From assembly GCF_051014685.1 (NCBI RefSeq), contig NW_027478385.1:9734001-9798000 (forward strand): a stretch of 64,000 nt of DNA. Reading direction: 5' to 3'. The stretch comes from Ptiloglossa arizonensis (Eukaryota > Arthropoda > Insecta > Hymenoptera > Colletidae). The first letter of the stretch is position 1; every line of letters starts with the position of its first letter. Under the pieces are notes generated by a model that saw only the letters and a list, made by a program, of their open reading frames with translations, did no database searches and was not told the origin of the DNA. Positions 23,834 to 36,809 of the stretch are shown piece after piece. Made by a program: the position numbers and the translations under genes.

Positions 23834-26532
23834 GCTAGGGAAAATATACACATACCGTAGTAATCGGGCGAGTTTCTACTTTCAGATGCAACAGGAATTT
23901 TTGGGTTAGGTCAATCCGTTCGCGAGATATGGGAGTTTGAAGCCAAGAAATGGTTGAGAAGGCAAAAAATTTTTCGAAATTCTGCTGCTCCAAACGCTAA
24001 ACCAGAATGGCCTAGGGAAGAAATACACATACCCCTGTAATCGGGCGAGTTTCTACTTTCAGATGCAATAGGAATTTTTGGGTTAGGACAATCCGTTCGC
24101 GAGATATGGGAGTTTGAAGCCAAGAAATGGTTGAGAAGGCAAAAAATTTTTCGCAATTCTGCTGCTCCTAACGCTGAACCAGTATGGCCTAGGGAAAAAA
24201 TACACATACCGTTGTAATCGGGCGAGTTTCTACTTTCAGACGCAACAGGAACTTTTGGGTTAGGTCAATCCGTTCGCGAGATATGGGAGTTTGAAGGCAA
24301 GAAATGGTTGATAAGGCAAACAATTTTTCGCAATTCTGCTGCTCCAAACGCTTAACCAGAACGGGCTAGGGAAAAAATACACATACCGTAGTAATCGGGC
24401 GAGTTTCTACTTTCAGATGCAATAGGAATTTTTGGGTTAGGACAATCCGTTCGCGAGATATGGGAGTCTGAAGCCAAGAAATGGTTGAGAAGGCAAAAAA
24501 TTTTTCGCAATTCTGCTGCTCCTAACGCTTAACCAGAATGGCCTAGGGAAAAAATACACATACCGTTGTAATCGGGCGAGTTTCTACTTTCAGACGCAAC
24601 ATGAACTTTTGTGTTAGGTCAATCCGTTCGCGAGATATGGGAGTCTGAAGGCAAGAAATGGTTGGGAAGGGAAAAAATTTTTCGCAATTCTGCTGCTCCA
24701 AACGCTTAACCAGAATGGCCTAGGGAAAAAATACACATACCGTTGTAATCGGGCGAGTTTCTACTTTCAGATGCAATAGGAATTTTTGGGTTAGGTCAAT
24801 CCGTTCGCGAGATATGGGAATTTGAAGCCAAGAAATGGTTGAGAAGGCAAACAATTTTTCGCAATTCTGCTGCTCCAAACGCTTAACCAGAATGGCCTAG
24901 GGAAAAAATACGCATACCCTTGTAATCGGGCGAGTTTCTAATTTCAGACGCAGCATGAATTTTTGGGTTTGGTCAATCCGTTCGCGAGATATGGGAGTTT
25001 GAAGGCAAGAAATGGTTGATAAGGCAAACAATTTTTCGCAATTCTGCTGCTCCAAACGCTTAACCAGAACGGGCTAGGGAAAAAATACACATACCGTAGT
25101 AATCGGGCGAGTTTCTACTTTCAGATGCAACAGGAATTTTTGGGTTAGGTCAATCCGTTCGCGAGATATGGGAGTTTGAAGCCAAGAAATGGTTGAGAAG
25201 GCAAAAAATTTTTCGCAATTCTGCTGCTCCAAACGCTAAACCAGAATGGCCTAGGGAAGAAATACACATACCCCTGTAATCGGGCGAGTTTCTACTTTCA
25301 GATGCAATAGGAATTTTTGGGTTAGGACAATCCGTTCGCGAGATATGGGAGTTTGAAGCCAAGAAATGGTTGAGAAGGAAAAAAATTTTTCGCAATTCTG
25401 CTGCTCCTAACGCTGAACCAGTATGGCCTAGGGAAAAAATACACATACCGTTGTAATCGGGCGAGTTTCTACTTTCAGACGCAACAGGAACTTTTGGGTT
25501 AGGTCAATCCGTTCGCGAGATATGGGAGTTTGAAGGCAAGAAATGGTTGATAAGGCAAACAATTTTTCGCAATTCTGCTGCTCCAAACGCTTAACCAGAA
25601 CGGGCTAGGGAAAAAATACACATACCGTAGTAATCGGGCGAGTTTCTACTTTCAGATGCAACAGGAATTTTTGGGTTAGGTGAATCCGTTCGCGAGATAT
25701 GGGAGTTTGAAGCCAAGAAATGGTTGAGAAGGGAAAAAATTTTTCGCAATTCTGCTGCTCCAAACGCTTAACCAGAATGGCCTAGGGAAAAAATACACAT
25801 ACCGTTGTAATCGGCCGAGTTTCTACTTTCAGATGCAACAGGAATTTTTGGGTTAGGTCAATCCGTTCGCGAGATATGGGTGTTTGAAGCTAAGAAATGG
25901 TTGAGAACAGAACATATTTTCGCAATTCTGCTGCTCCAAACGCTTAACCAGATTGGCCTAGGGAAAAAATACGCATACCGTTGTAATCGGGCGAGTTTCT
26001 AATTTCAGACGCAGCATGAATTTTTCGGTTTGGTCAATCCGTTCGCTAGATATGGGAGTTTGAATCCAAGAAATGGTTGAGAAGGCAAAAAATTTTTCGC
26101 AGTCCTACTGCTCCAAACGCTTAACCAGAATGGCCTAGGGAAGAAATACACATACCGTTGTAATCGGGCGAGTTTCGACTTTCAGACGCAACAGGAATTT
26201 TTGGGTTAGGTCAATCCGTTCGCGAGATATGGGGGTTTGAATCCAAGAAATGGTTGAGAAGGCAAAAAATTTTTCGCAATTCTGCTGCTCCAAACGCTTA
26301 ACCAGAATGGCCTAGGGAAAAAATACGCATACCGTTGTAATCGGCCGAGTTTCTACTTTCAGATGCAACAGGAATTTTTGGGTTAGGTCAATCCGTTCGC
26401 GAGATATGGGTGTTTGAAGCTAAGAAATGGTTGAGGACAGAACAAATTTTTCGCAATTCTGCTGCTCCAAACGCTTAACCAGATTGGCCTAGGGAAAAAA
26501 TACGCATACCGTTGTAATCGGGCGAGTTTCTA
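23834..26532 (+). repeat. HOR E copy 1 (about 15 monomers, 2699 bp)
   Basis: Matches 28080-30778 at a constant offset of 4246 (24 x 177 minus 2). The left edge is where cgggctaggg here faces tggcctaggg in copy 2; the right edge is c26533 versus a30779. Inside, two 98-codon-long open stretches 1239 bp (7 units) apart reveal a 7-unit sub-repeat. The rare aaaatataca at 23841 and the cgtagtaatc variant mark the block. Confidence 0.9.
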
Positions 26533-28079
26533 CTTTCAGACGCAACAGGAACTTTTGGGTTAGGTCAATCCGTTCGCGAGATATGGGAGTCTGAAGCCAA
26601 GAAATGGTTGGGAAGGGAAAAAAATTTTTGGCAATTCTGCTGCTCCAAACGCTTAGCCAGAACGGGCTAGGGAAAAAATACACATACCTTTGTAATCGGG
26701 CGAGTTTCTACTTTCAGATGCAACAGGAATTTTTGGGTTAGGTCAATCCGTTCGCGAGATATGGGAGTTTGAAGCCAAGAAATGGTTGAGAACAGAACAA
26801 ATTTTTCGCAATTCTGCTGCTCCAAACGCTTAACCAGATTGGCCTAGGGAAAAAATACGCATACCGTTGTAATCGGGCGAGTTTCTAATTTCAGACGCAG
26901 CATGAATTTTTGGGTTTGGTCAATCCGTTCGCGAGATATGGGAGTTTGAAGCCAAGAAATGGTTGAGAAGGCAAAAAATTTTTCGCAATTCTGCTGCTCC
27001 TAACGCTTAACCAGAATGGCCTAGGGAAAAAATACACATACCGCTGTAATCGGGCGAGTTTCTACTTTCAGATGCAGTAGGAATTTTTGGGTTAGGTCAA
27101 TCCGTTCGCGAGGTATGGGAGTTTGAAGCCAAGAAATGGTTGAGAAGGCAAAAATTTTTCGCAATTCTGCTGCTCCAAACGCTTAACCAGACTGGCCTAG
27201 GGAAAAAATACACATACCGTTGTAATCGGGCGAGTTTCTACTTTCAGACGCAACAGGAACTTTTGGGTTAGGTCCATCCGTTCGCGAGATATGGGAGTCT
27301 GAAGCCAAGAAATGGTTGGGAAGGCAAAAAATTTTTCGCAATTCTGCTGCTCCTAACGCTTAACCAGAATGGCCTAGGGAAAAAATACACATACCGTTGT
27401 AATCGGGCGAGTTTCTACTTTCAGACGCAACATGAACTTTTGTGTTAGGTCAATCCGTTCGCGAGATATGGGAGTCTGAAGGCAAGAAATGGTTGGGAAG
27501 GGAAAAAATTTTTCGCAATTCTGCTGCTCCAAACGCTTAACCAGAATGGCCTAGGGAAAAAATACACATACCGTTGTAATCGGGCGAGTTTCTACTTTCA
27601 GATGCAACAGGAATTTTTGGGTTAGGTCAATCCGTTCGCGAGATATGGGTGTTTGAAGCTAAGAAATGGTTGAGAACAGAACATATTTTCGCAATTCTGC
27701 TGCTCCAAACGCTTAACCAGATTGGCCTAGGGAAAAAATACGCATACCTTTGTAATCGGGCGAGTTTCTAATTTCAGACGCAGCATGAATTTTTGGGTTT
27801 GGTCAATCCGTTCGCTAGATATGGGAGTTTGAATCCAAGAAATGGTTGAGAAGGCAAAAAATTTTTCGCAGTCCTACTGCTCCAAACGCTTAACCAGAAT
27901 GGCCTAGGGAAGAAATACACATACCGTTGTAATCGGGCGAGTTTCGACTTTCAGACGCAACAGGAATTTTTGGGTTAGGTCAATCCGTTCGCGAGATATG
28001 GGGGTTTGAATCCAAGAAATGGTTGAGAAGGCAAAAAATTTTTCGCAATTCTGCTGCTCCAAACGCTTAACCAGAATGG
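26533..28079 (+). repeat. Intervening monomers between HOR E copies 1 and 2
   Basis: About 8.7 units that are not part of the 4246-bp pair. 26533-27255 recurs at 33964-34686 (offset 7431) and 27431-28077 recurs at 34685-35331 (offset 7254). The third HOR E copy therefore lacks exactly one 177-bp unit here. A chimeric A7T5 unit lies near 26617. Confidence 0.78.
26614..26667 (+). repeat. Chimeric monomer, same rare right half joined to a type S left half
   Basis: The rare right half seen near 17069 and 19899 is joined here to ggagtctgaagcc with ggttgggaaggg. A second instance is at about 34045-34098 in HOR E copy 3. The change of partner places a recombination or conversion junction within about 20 bp left of the A/T tract. 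Confidence 0.8.
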
Positions 28080-30778
28080 CCTAGGGAAAATATACACATA
28101 CCGTAGTAATCGGGCGAGTTTCTACTTTCAGATGCAACAGGAATTTTTGGGTTAGGTCAATCCGTTCGCGAGATATGGGAGTTTGAAGCCAAGAAATGGT
28201 TGAGAAGGCAAAAAATTTTTCGAAATTCTGCTGCTCCAAACGCTAAACCAGAATGGCCTAGGGAAGAAATACACATACCCCTGTAATCGGGCGAGTTTCT
28301 ACTTTCAGATGCAATAGGAATTTTTGGGTTAGGACAATCCGTTCGCGAGATATGGGAGTTTGAAGCCAAGAAATGGTTGAGAAGGCAAAAAATTTTTCGC
28401 AATTCTGCTGCTCCTAACGCTGAACCAGTATGGCCTAGGGAAAAAATACACATACCGTTGTAATCGGGCGAGTTTCTACTTTCAGACGCAACAGGAACTT
28501 TTGGGTTAGGTCAATCCGTTCGCGAGATATGGGAGTTTGAAGGCAAGAAATGGTTGATAAGGCAAACAATTTTTCGCAATTCTGCTGCTCCAAACGCTTA
28601 ACCAGAACGGGCTAGGGAAAAAATACACATACCGTAGTAATCGGGCGAGTTTCTACTTTCAGATGCAATAGGAATTTTTGGGTTAGGACAATCCGTTCGC
28701 GAGATATGGGAGTCTGAAGCCAAGAAATGGTTGAGAAGGCAAAAAATTTTTCGCAATTCTGCTGCTTCTAACGCTTAACCAGAATGGCCTAGGGAAAAAA
28801 TACACATACCGTTGTAATCGGGCGAGTTTCTACTTTCAGACGCAACATGAACTTTTGTGTTAGGTCAATCCGTTCGCGAGATATGGGAGTCTGAAGGCAA
28901 GAAATGGTTGGGAAGGGAAAAAATTTTTCGCAATTCTGCTGCTCCAAACGCTTAACCAGAATGGCCTAGGGAAAAAATACACATACCGTTGTAATCGGGC
29001 GAGTTTCTACTTTCAGATGCAATAGGAATTTTTGGGTTAGGTCAATCCGTTCGCGAGATATGGGAATTTGAAGCCAAGAAATGGTTGAGAAGGCAAACAA
29101 TTTTTCGCAATTCTGCTGCTCCAAACGCTTAACCAGAATGGCCTAGGGAAAAAATACGCATACCCTTGTAATCGGGCGAGTTTCTAATTTCAGACGCAGC
29201 ATGAATTTTTGGGTTTGGTCAATCCGTTCGCGAGATATGGGAGTTTGAAGGCAAGAAATGGTTGATAAGGCAAACAATTTTTCGCAATTCTGCTGCTCCA
29301 AACGCTTAACCAGAACGGGCTAGGGAAAAAATACACATACCGTAGTAATCGGGCGAGTTTCTACTTTCAGATGCAACAGGAATTTTTGGGTTAGGTCAAT
29401 CCGTTCGCGAGATATGGGAGTTTGAAGCCAAGAAATGGTTGAGAAGGCAAAAAATTTTTCGCAATTCTGCTGCTCCAAACGCTAAACCAGAATGGCCTAG
29501 GGAAGAAATACACATACCCCTGTAATCGGGCGAGTTTCTACTTTCAGATGCAATAGGAATTTTTGGGTTAGGACAATCCGTTCGCGAGATATGGGAGTTT
29601 GAAGCCAAGAAATGGTTGAGAAGGAAAAAAATTTTTCGCAATTCTGCTGCTCCTAACGCTGAACCAGTATGGCCTAGGGAAAAAATACACATACCGTTGT
29701 AATCGGGCGAGTTTCTACTTTCAGACGCAACAGGAACTTTTGGGTTAGGTCAATCCGTTCGCGAGATATGGGAGTTTGAAGGCAAGAAATGGTTGATAAG
29801 GCAAACAATTTTTCGCAATTCTGCTGCTCCAAACGCTTAACCAGAACGGGCTAGGGAAAAAATACACATACCGTAGTAATCGGGCGAGTTTCTACTTTCA
29901 GATGCAACAGGAATTTTTGGGTTAGGTGAATCCGTTCGCGAGATATGGGAGTTTGAAGCCAAGAAATGGTTGAGAAGGGAAAAAATTTTTCGCAATTCTG
30001 CTGCTCCAAACGCTTAACCAGAATGGCCTAGGGAAAAAATACACATACCGTTGTAATCGGCCGAGTTTCTACTTTCAGATGCAACAGGAATTTTTGGGTT
30101 AGGTCAATCCGTTCGCGAGATATGGGTGTTTGAAGCTAAGAAATGGTTGAGAACAGAACATATTTTCGCAATTCTGCTGCTCCAAACGCTTAACCAGATT
30201 GGCCTAGGGAAAAAATACGCATACCGTTGTAATCGGGCGAGTTTCTAATTTCAGACGCAGCATGAATTTTTCGGTTTGGTCAATCCGTTCGCTAGATATG
30301 GGAGTTTGAATCCAAGAAATGGTTGAGAAGGCAAAAAATTTTTCGCAGTCCTACTGCTCCAAACGCTTAACCAGAATGGCCTAGGGAAGAAATACACATA
30401 CCGTTGTAATCGGGCGAGTTTCGACTTTCAGACGCAACAGGAATTTTTGGGTTAGGTCAATCCGTTCGCGAGATATGGGGGTTTGAATCCAAGAAATGGT
30501 TGAGAAGGCAAAAAATTTTTCGCAATTCTGCTGCTCCAAACGCTTAACCAGAATGGCCTAGGGAAAAAATACGCATACCGTTGTAATCGGCCGAGTTTCT
30601 ACTTTCAGATGCAACAGGAATTTTTGGGTTAGGTCAATCCGTTCGCGAGATATGGGTGTTTGAAGCTAAGAAATGGTTGAGGACAGAACAAATTTTTCGC
30701 AATTCTGCTGCTCCAAACGCTTAACCAGATTGGCCTAGGGAAAAAATACGCATACCGTTGTAATCGGGCGAGTTTCTA
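28080..30778 (+). repeat. HOR E copy 2 (about 15 monomers, 2699 bp)
   Basis: Near-identical to 23834-26532. The only difference I noticed is gctgcttcta here for gctgctccta, near 28762 versus 24516. From 30779 it switches to taatttcagacgcagcatg units instead of the tactttcag unit of copy 1. Confidence 0.9.
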
Positions 30779-31585
30779 ATTTCAGACGCAGCATGAATTT
30801 TTGGGTTTGGTCAATCCGTTCGCTAGATATGGGAGTTTGAATCCAAGAAATGGTTGAGAAGGCAAAAAATTTTTCGCAGTCCTACTGCTCCAAACGCTTA
30901 ACCAGAATGGCCTAGGGAAGAAATACACATACCGTTGTAATCGGGCGAGTTTCGACTTTCAGACGCAACAGGAATTTTTGGGTTAGGTCAATCCGTTCGC
31001 GAGATATGGGGGTTTGAATCCACGAAATGGTTGAGAAGGCAAAAAATTTTTCGCAATTCTGCTGCTCCAAACGCTTAACCAGAATGGCCTAGGGAAAAAA
31101 TACACATACCGTTGTAATCGGCCGAGTTTCTACTTTCAGATGCAACAGGAATTTTTGGGTTAGGTCAATCCGTTCGCGAGATATGGGTGTTTGAAGCTAA
31201 GAAATGGTTGAGAACAGAACAAATTTTTCGCAATTCTGCTGCTCCAAACGCTTAACCAGATTGGCCTAGGGAAAAAATACGCATACCGTTGTAATCGGGC
31301 GAGTTTCTAATTTCAGACGCAGCATGAATTTTTGGGTTTGGTCAATCCGTTCGCGAGATATGGGAGTTTGAAGCCAAGAAATGGTTGAGAAGGCAAAAAA
31401 TTTTTCGCAATTCTGCTGCTCCTAACGCTTAACCAGAATGGCCTAGGGAAAAAATACACATACCGTTGTAATCGGGCGAGTTTCTACTTTCAGACGCAAC
31501 ATGAATTTTTGGGTTTGGTCAATCCGTTCGCGAGATATGGGAGTTTGAAGCCAAGAAATGGTTGAGAAGGCAAAAAATTTTTCGC
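30779..31585 (+). repeat. Linking monomers between HOR E copies 2 and 3
   Basis: About 4.5 units. They include a cgctagatatggg/cagtcctactg unit near 30820 and a gtgtttgaag unit near 31190, both of which also occur in order near 22500-22870 and 35060-35430. No other content. Confidence 0.7.
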
Positions 31586-34500
31586 AATTCTGCTGCTCCA
31601 AACGCTTAACCAGAATGGCCTAGGGAAAAAATACGCATACCCTTGTAATCGGGCGAGTTTCTAATTTCAGACGCAGCATGAATTTTTGGGTTTGGTCAAT
31701 CCGTTCGCGAGATATGGGAGTTTGAAGCCAAGAAATGGTTGAGAAGGCAAAAAATTTTTCGCAATTCTGCTGCTCAAAACGCTTAACCAGAATGGCCTAG
31801 GGAAAAAATACACATACCGTTGTAATCGGGCGAGTTTCTACTTTCAGACGCAATAGGAATTTTTGGGTTAGGTCAATCCGTTCGCGAGATATGGGAGTTT
31901 GAAGGCAAGAAATGGTTGATAAGGCAAACAATTTTTCGCAATTCTGCTGCTCCAAACGCTTAACCAGAACGGGCTAGGGAAAATATACACATACCGTAGT
32001 AATCGGGCGAGTTTCTACTTTCAGATGCAACAGGAATTTTTGGGTTAGGTCAATCCGTTCGCGAGATATGGGAGTTTGAAGCCAAGAAATGGTTGAGAAG
32101 GCAAAAAATTTTTCGAAATCCTGCTGCTCCAAACGCTAAACCAGAATGGCCTAGGGAAGAAATACACATACCCCTGTAATCGGGCGAGTTTCTACTTTCA
32201 GATGCAATAGGAATTTTTGGGTTAGGACAATCCGTTCGCGAGATATGGGAGTTTGAAGCCAAGAAATGGTTGAGAAGGCAAAAAATTTTTCGCAATTCTG
32301 CTGCTCCTAACGCTGAACCAGTATGGCCTAGGGAAAAAATACACATACCGTTGTAATCGGGCGAGTTTCTACTTTCAGACGCAACAGGAACTTTTGGGTT
32401 AGGTCAATCCGTTCGCGAGATATGGGAGTTTGAAGGCAAGAAATGGTTGATAAGGCAAACAATTTTTCGCAATTCTGCTGCTCCAAACGCTTAACCAGAA
32501 CGGGCTAGGGAAAAAATACACATACCGTAGTAATCGGGCGAGTTTCTACTTTCAGATGCAACAGGAATTTTTGGGTTAGGTCAATCCGTTCGCGAGATAT
32601 GGGAGTTTGAAGCCAAGAAATGGTTGAGAAGGGAAAAAATTTTTCGCAATTCTGCTGCTCCAAACGCTAAACCAGAATGGCCTAGGGAAGAAATACACAT
32701 ACCCCTGTAATCGGGCGAGTTTCTACTTTCAGATGCAATAGGAATTTTTGGGTTAGGACAATCCGTTCGCGAGATATGGGAGTTTGAAGCCAAGAAATGG
32801 TTGAGAAGGCAAAAAATTTTTCGCAATTCTGCTGCTCCTAACGCTGAACCAGTATGGCCTAGGGAAAAAATACACATACCGTTGTAATCGGGCGAGTTTC
32901 TACTTTCAGACGCAACAGGAACTTTTGGGTTAGGTCAATCCGTTCGCGAGATATGGGAGTTTGAAGGCAAGAAATGGTTGATAAGGCAAACAGTTTTTCG
33001 CAATTCTGCTGCTCCAAACGCTTAACCAGAACGGGCTAGGGAAAAAATACACATACCGTAGTAATCGGGCGAGTTTCTACTTTCAGATGCAACAGGAATT
33101 TTTGGGTTAGGTGAATCCGTTCGCGAGATATGGGAGTTTGAAGCCAAGAAATGGTTGAGAAGGGAAAAAATTTTTCGCAATTCTGCTGCTCCAAACGCTT
33201 AACCAGAATGGCCTAGGGAAAAAATACACATACCGTTGTAATCGGCCGAGTTTCTACTTTCAGATGCAACAGGAATTTTTGGGTTAGGTCAATCCGTTCG
33301 CGAGATATGGGTGTTTGAAGCTAAGAAATGGTTGAGAACAGAACATATTTTCGCAATTCTGCTGCTCCAAACGCTTAACCAGATTGGCCTAGGGAAAAAA
33401 TACGCATACCGTTGTAATCGGGCGAGTTTCTAATTTCAGACGCAGCATGAATTTTTCGGTTTGGTCAATCCGTTCGCTAGATATGGGAGTTTGAATCCAA
33501 GAAATGGTTGAGAAGGCAAAAAATTTTTCGCAGTCCTACTGCTCCAAACGCTTAACCAGAATGGCCTAGGGAAGAAATACACATACCGTTGTAATCGGGC
33601 GAGTTTCGACTTTCAGACGCAACAGGAATTTTTGGGTTAGGTCAATCCGTTCGCGAGATATGGGGGTTTGAATCCAAGAAATGGTTGAGAAGGCAAAAAA
33701 TTTTTCGCAATTCTGCTGCTCCAAACGCTTAACCAGAATGGCCTAGGGAAAAAATACGCATACCGTAGTAATCGGCCGAGTTTCTACTTTCAGATGCAAC
33801 AGGAATTTTTGGGTTAGGTCAATCCGTTCGCGAGATATGGGTGTTTGAAGCTAAGAAATGGTTGAGGACAGAACAAATTTTTCGCAATTCTGCTGCTCCA
33901 AACGCTTAACCAGATTGGCCTAGGGAAAAAATACGCATACCGTTGTAATCGGGCGAGTTTCTACTTTCAGACGCAACAGGAACTTTTGGGTTAGGTCAAT
34001 CCGTTCGCGAGATATGGGAGTCTGAAGCCAAGAAATGGTTGGGAAGGGAAAAAAATTTTTGGCAATTCTGCTGCTCCAAACGCTTAGCCAGAACGGGCTA
34101 GGGAAAAAATACACATACCGTTGTAATCGGGCGAGTTTCTACTTTCAGATGCAACAGGAATTTTTGGGTTAGGTCAATCCGTTCGCGAGATATGGGAGTT
34201 TGAAGCCAAGAAATGGTTGAGAACAGAACAAATTTTTCGCAATTCTGCTGCTCCAAACGCTTAACCAGATTGGCCTAGGGAAAAAATACGCATACCGTTG
34301 TAATCGGGCGAGTTTCTAATTTCAGACGCAGCATGAATTTTTGGGTTTGGTCAATCCGTTCGCGAGATATGGGAGTTTGAAGCCAAGAAATGGTTGAGAA
34401 GGCAAAAAATTTTTCGCAATTCTGCTGCTCCTAACGCTTAACCAGAATGGCCTAGGGAAAAAATACACATACCGCTGTAATCGGGCGAGTTTCTACTTTC

Positions 34501-34686
34501 AGATGCAGTAGGAATTTTTGGGTTAGGTCAATCCGTTCGCGAGGTATGGGAGTTTGAAGCCAAGAAATGGTTGAGAAGGCAAAAATTTTTCGCAATTCTG
34601 CTGCTCCAAACGCTTAACCAGACTGGCCTAGGGAAAAAATACACATACCGTTGTAATCGGGCGAGTTTCTACTTTCAGACGCAACA
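31586..34686 (+). repeat. HOR E copy 3, contracted by four monomers
   Basis: Aligns with copy 1 at offset 8139 on the left (aaaatataca at 23841 and 31980) and at 7431 on the right (for example 26489 to 33920). The 708-bp change in offset is exactly 4 x 177, so four whole units are absent relative to copy 1, between about 32530 and 33100. Substitutions such as aaatcctgctg near 32119 and cagtttttcg near 32991 are private to this copy. The match to the copy 1 region continues to 34686. Confidence 0.85.
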
Positions 34687-35924
34687 TGAACTTTTGTGTT
34701 AGGTCAATCCGTTCGCGAGATATGGGAGTCTGAAGGCAAGAAATGGTTGGGAAGGGAAAAAATTTTTCGCAATTCTGCTGCTCCAAACGCTTAACCAGAA
34801 TGGCCTAGGGAAAAAATACACATACCGTTGTAATCGGGCGAGTTTCTACTTTCAGATGCAACAGGAATTTTTGGGTTAGGTCAATCCGTTCGCGAGATAT
34901 GGGTGTTTGAAGCTAAGAAATGGTTGAGAACAGAACATATTTTCGCAATTCTGCTGCTCCAAACGCTTAACCAGATTGGCCTAGGGAAAAAATACGCATA
35001 CCTTTGTAATCGGGCGAGTTTCTAATTTCAGACGCAGCATGAATTTTTGGGTTTGGTCAATCCGTTCGCTAGATATGGGAGTTTGAATCCAAGAAATGGT
35101 TGAGAAGGCAAAAAATTTTTCGCAGTCCTACTGCTCCAAACGCTTAACCAGAATGGCCTAGGGAAGAAATACACATACCGTTGTAATCGGGCGAGTTTCG
35201 ACTTTCAGACGCAACAGGAATTTTTGGGTTAGGTCAATCCGTTCGCGAGATATGGGGGTTTGAATCCAAGAAATGGTTGAGAAGGCAAAAAATTTTTCGC
35301 AATTCTGCTGCTCCAAACGCTTAACCAGAATGGCCTAGGGAAAAAATACACATACCGTTGTAATCGGCCGAGTTTCTACTTTCAGATGCAACAGGAATTT
35401 TTGGGTTAGGTCAATCCGTTCGCGAGATATGGGTCTTTGAAGCTAAGAAATGGTTGAGAACAGAACAAATTTTTCGCAATTCTGCTGCTCCAAACGCTTA
35501 ACCAGATTGGCCTAGGGAAAAAATACGCATACCGTTGTAATCGGGCGAGTTTCTAATTTCAGACGCAGCATGAATTTTTGGGTTTGGTCAATCCGTTCGC
35601 GAGATATGGGAGTTTGAAGCCAAGAAATGGTTGAGAAGGCAAAAAATTTTTCGCAATTCTGCTGCTCCTAACGCTTAACCAGAATGGCCTAGGGAAAAAA
35701 TACACATACCGTTGTAATCGGGCGAGTTTCTACTTTCAGACGCAACATGAACTTTTGTGTTAGGTCAATCCGTTCGCGAGATATGGGAGTCTGAAGGCAA
35801 GAAATGGTTGGGAAGGGAAAAAATTTTTCGCAATTCTGCTGCTCCAAACGCTTAACCAGATTGGCCTAGGGAAAAAATACGCATACCGTTGTAATCGGGC
35901 GAGTTTCTAATTTCAGACGCAGCA
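34687..35924 (+). repeat. Monomers continuing the HOR E mosaic
   Basis: About 7 units. 34685-35331 matches 27431-28077, and from about 35340 the units follow those at about 22800-23290 and 31100-31490. The private gggtctttgaag variant near 35432 marks this copy. Confidence 0.7.
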
Positions 35925-36463
35925 TGAATTTTTGGGTTTGGTCAATCCGTTCGCGAGATATGGGAGTTTGAAGCCAAGAAATGGTTGAGAAGGCAAAATA
36001 TTTTTCGCAATTCTGCTGCTCCAAACGCTAAACCAGAATGGCCTAGGGAAGAAATACACATACCCCTGTAATCGGGCGAGTTTCTACTTTCAGATGCAAT
36101 AGGAATTTTTGGGTTAGGACAATCCGTTCGCGAGATATGGGAGTTTGAAGCCAAGAAATGGTTGAGAAGGCAAAAAATTTTTCGCAATTCTGCTGCTCCT
36201 AACGCTGAACCAGTATGGCCTAGGGAAAAAATACACATACCGTTGTAATCGGGCGAGTTTCTACTTTCAGACGCAACAGGAACTTTTGGGTTAGGTCAAT
36301 CCGTTCGCGAGATATGGGAGTCTGAAGCCAAGAAATGGTTGGGAAGGCAAAAAATTTTTCGCAATTCTGCTGCTCCAAACGCTTAACCAGAATGGCCTAG
36401 GGAAAAAATACACATACCGTTGTAATCGGGCGAGTTTCTACTTTCAGATGCAACAGGAATTTT
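35925..36463 (+). repeat. Three-monomer block, copy 1 (partner 885 bp downstream)
   Basis: Matches 36810-37348 at an offset of 885, exactly 5 x 177. It contains the cgctaaacc, acccctgtaatc and ggacaatcc variants also found in HOR E. Units at 36464-36809 between the copies differ, one carrying the private gttcaatgcg change near 36472. Confidence 0.78.
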
Positions 36464-36809
36464 TGGGTTAGTTCAATGCGTTCGCGAGATATGGGTGTTT
36501 GAAGCTAAGAAATGGTTGAGAACAGAACAAATTTTTCGCAATTCTGCTGCTCCAAACGCTTAACCAGATTGGCCTAGGGAAAAAATACGCATACCGTTGT
36601 AATCGGGCGAGTTTCTACTTTCAGACGCAATAGGAATTTTTGGGTTAGGTCAATCCGTTCGCGAGATATGGGAGTTTGAAGGCAAGAAATGGTTGATAAG
36701 GCAAACAATTTTTCGCAATTCTGCTGCTCCAAACGCTTAACCAGAACGGGCTAGGGAAAAAATACACATACCGTAGTAATCGGGCGAGTTTCTACTTTCA
36801 GATGCAACA

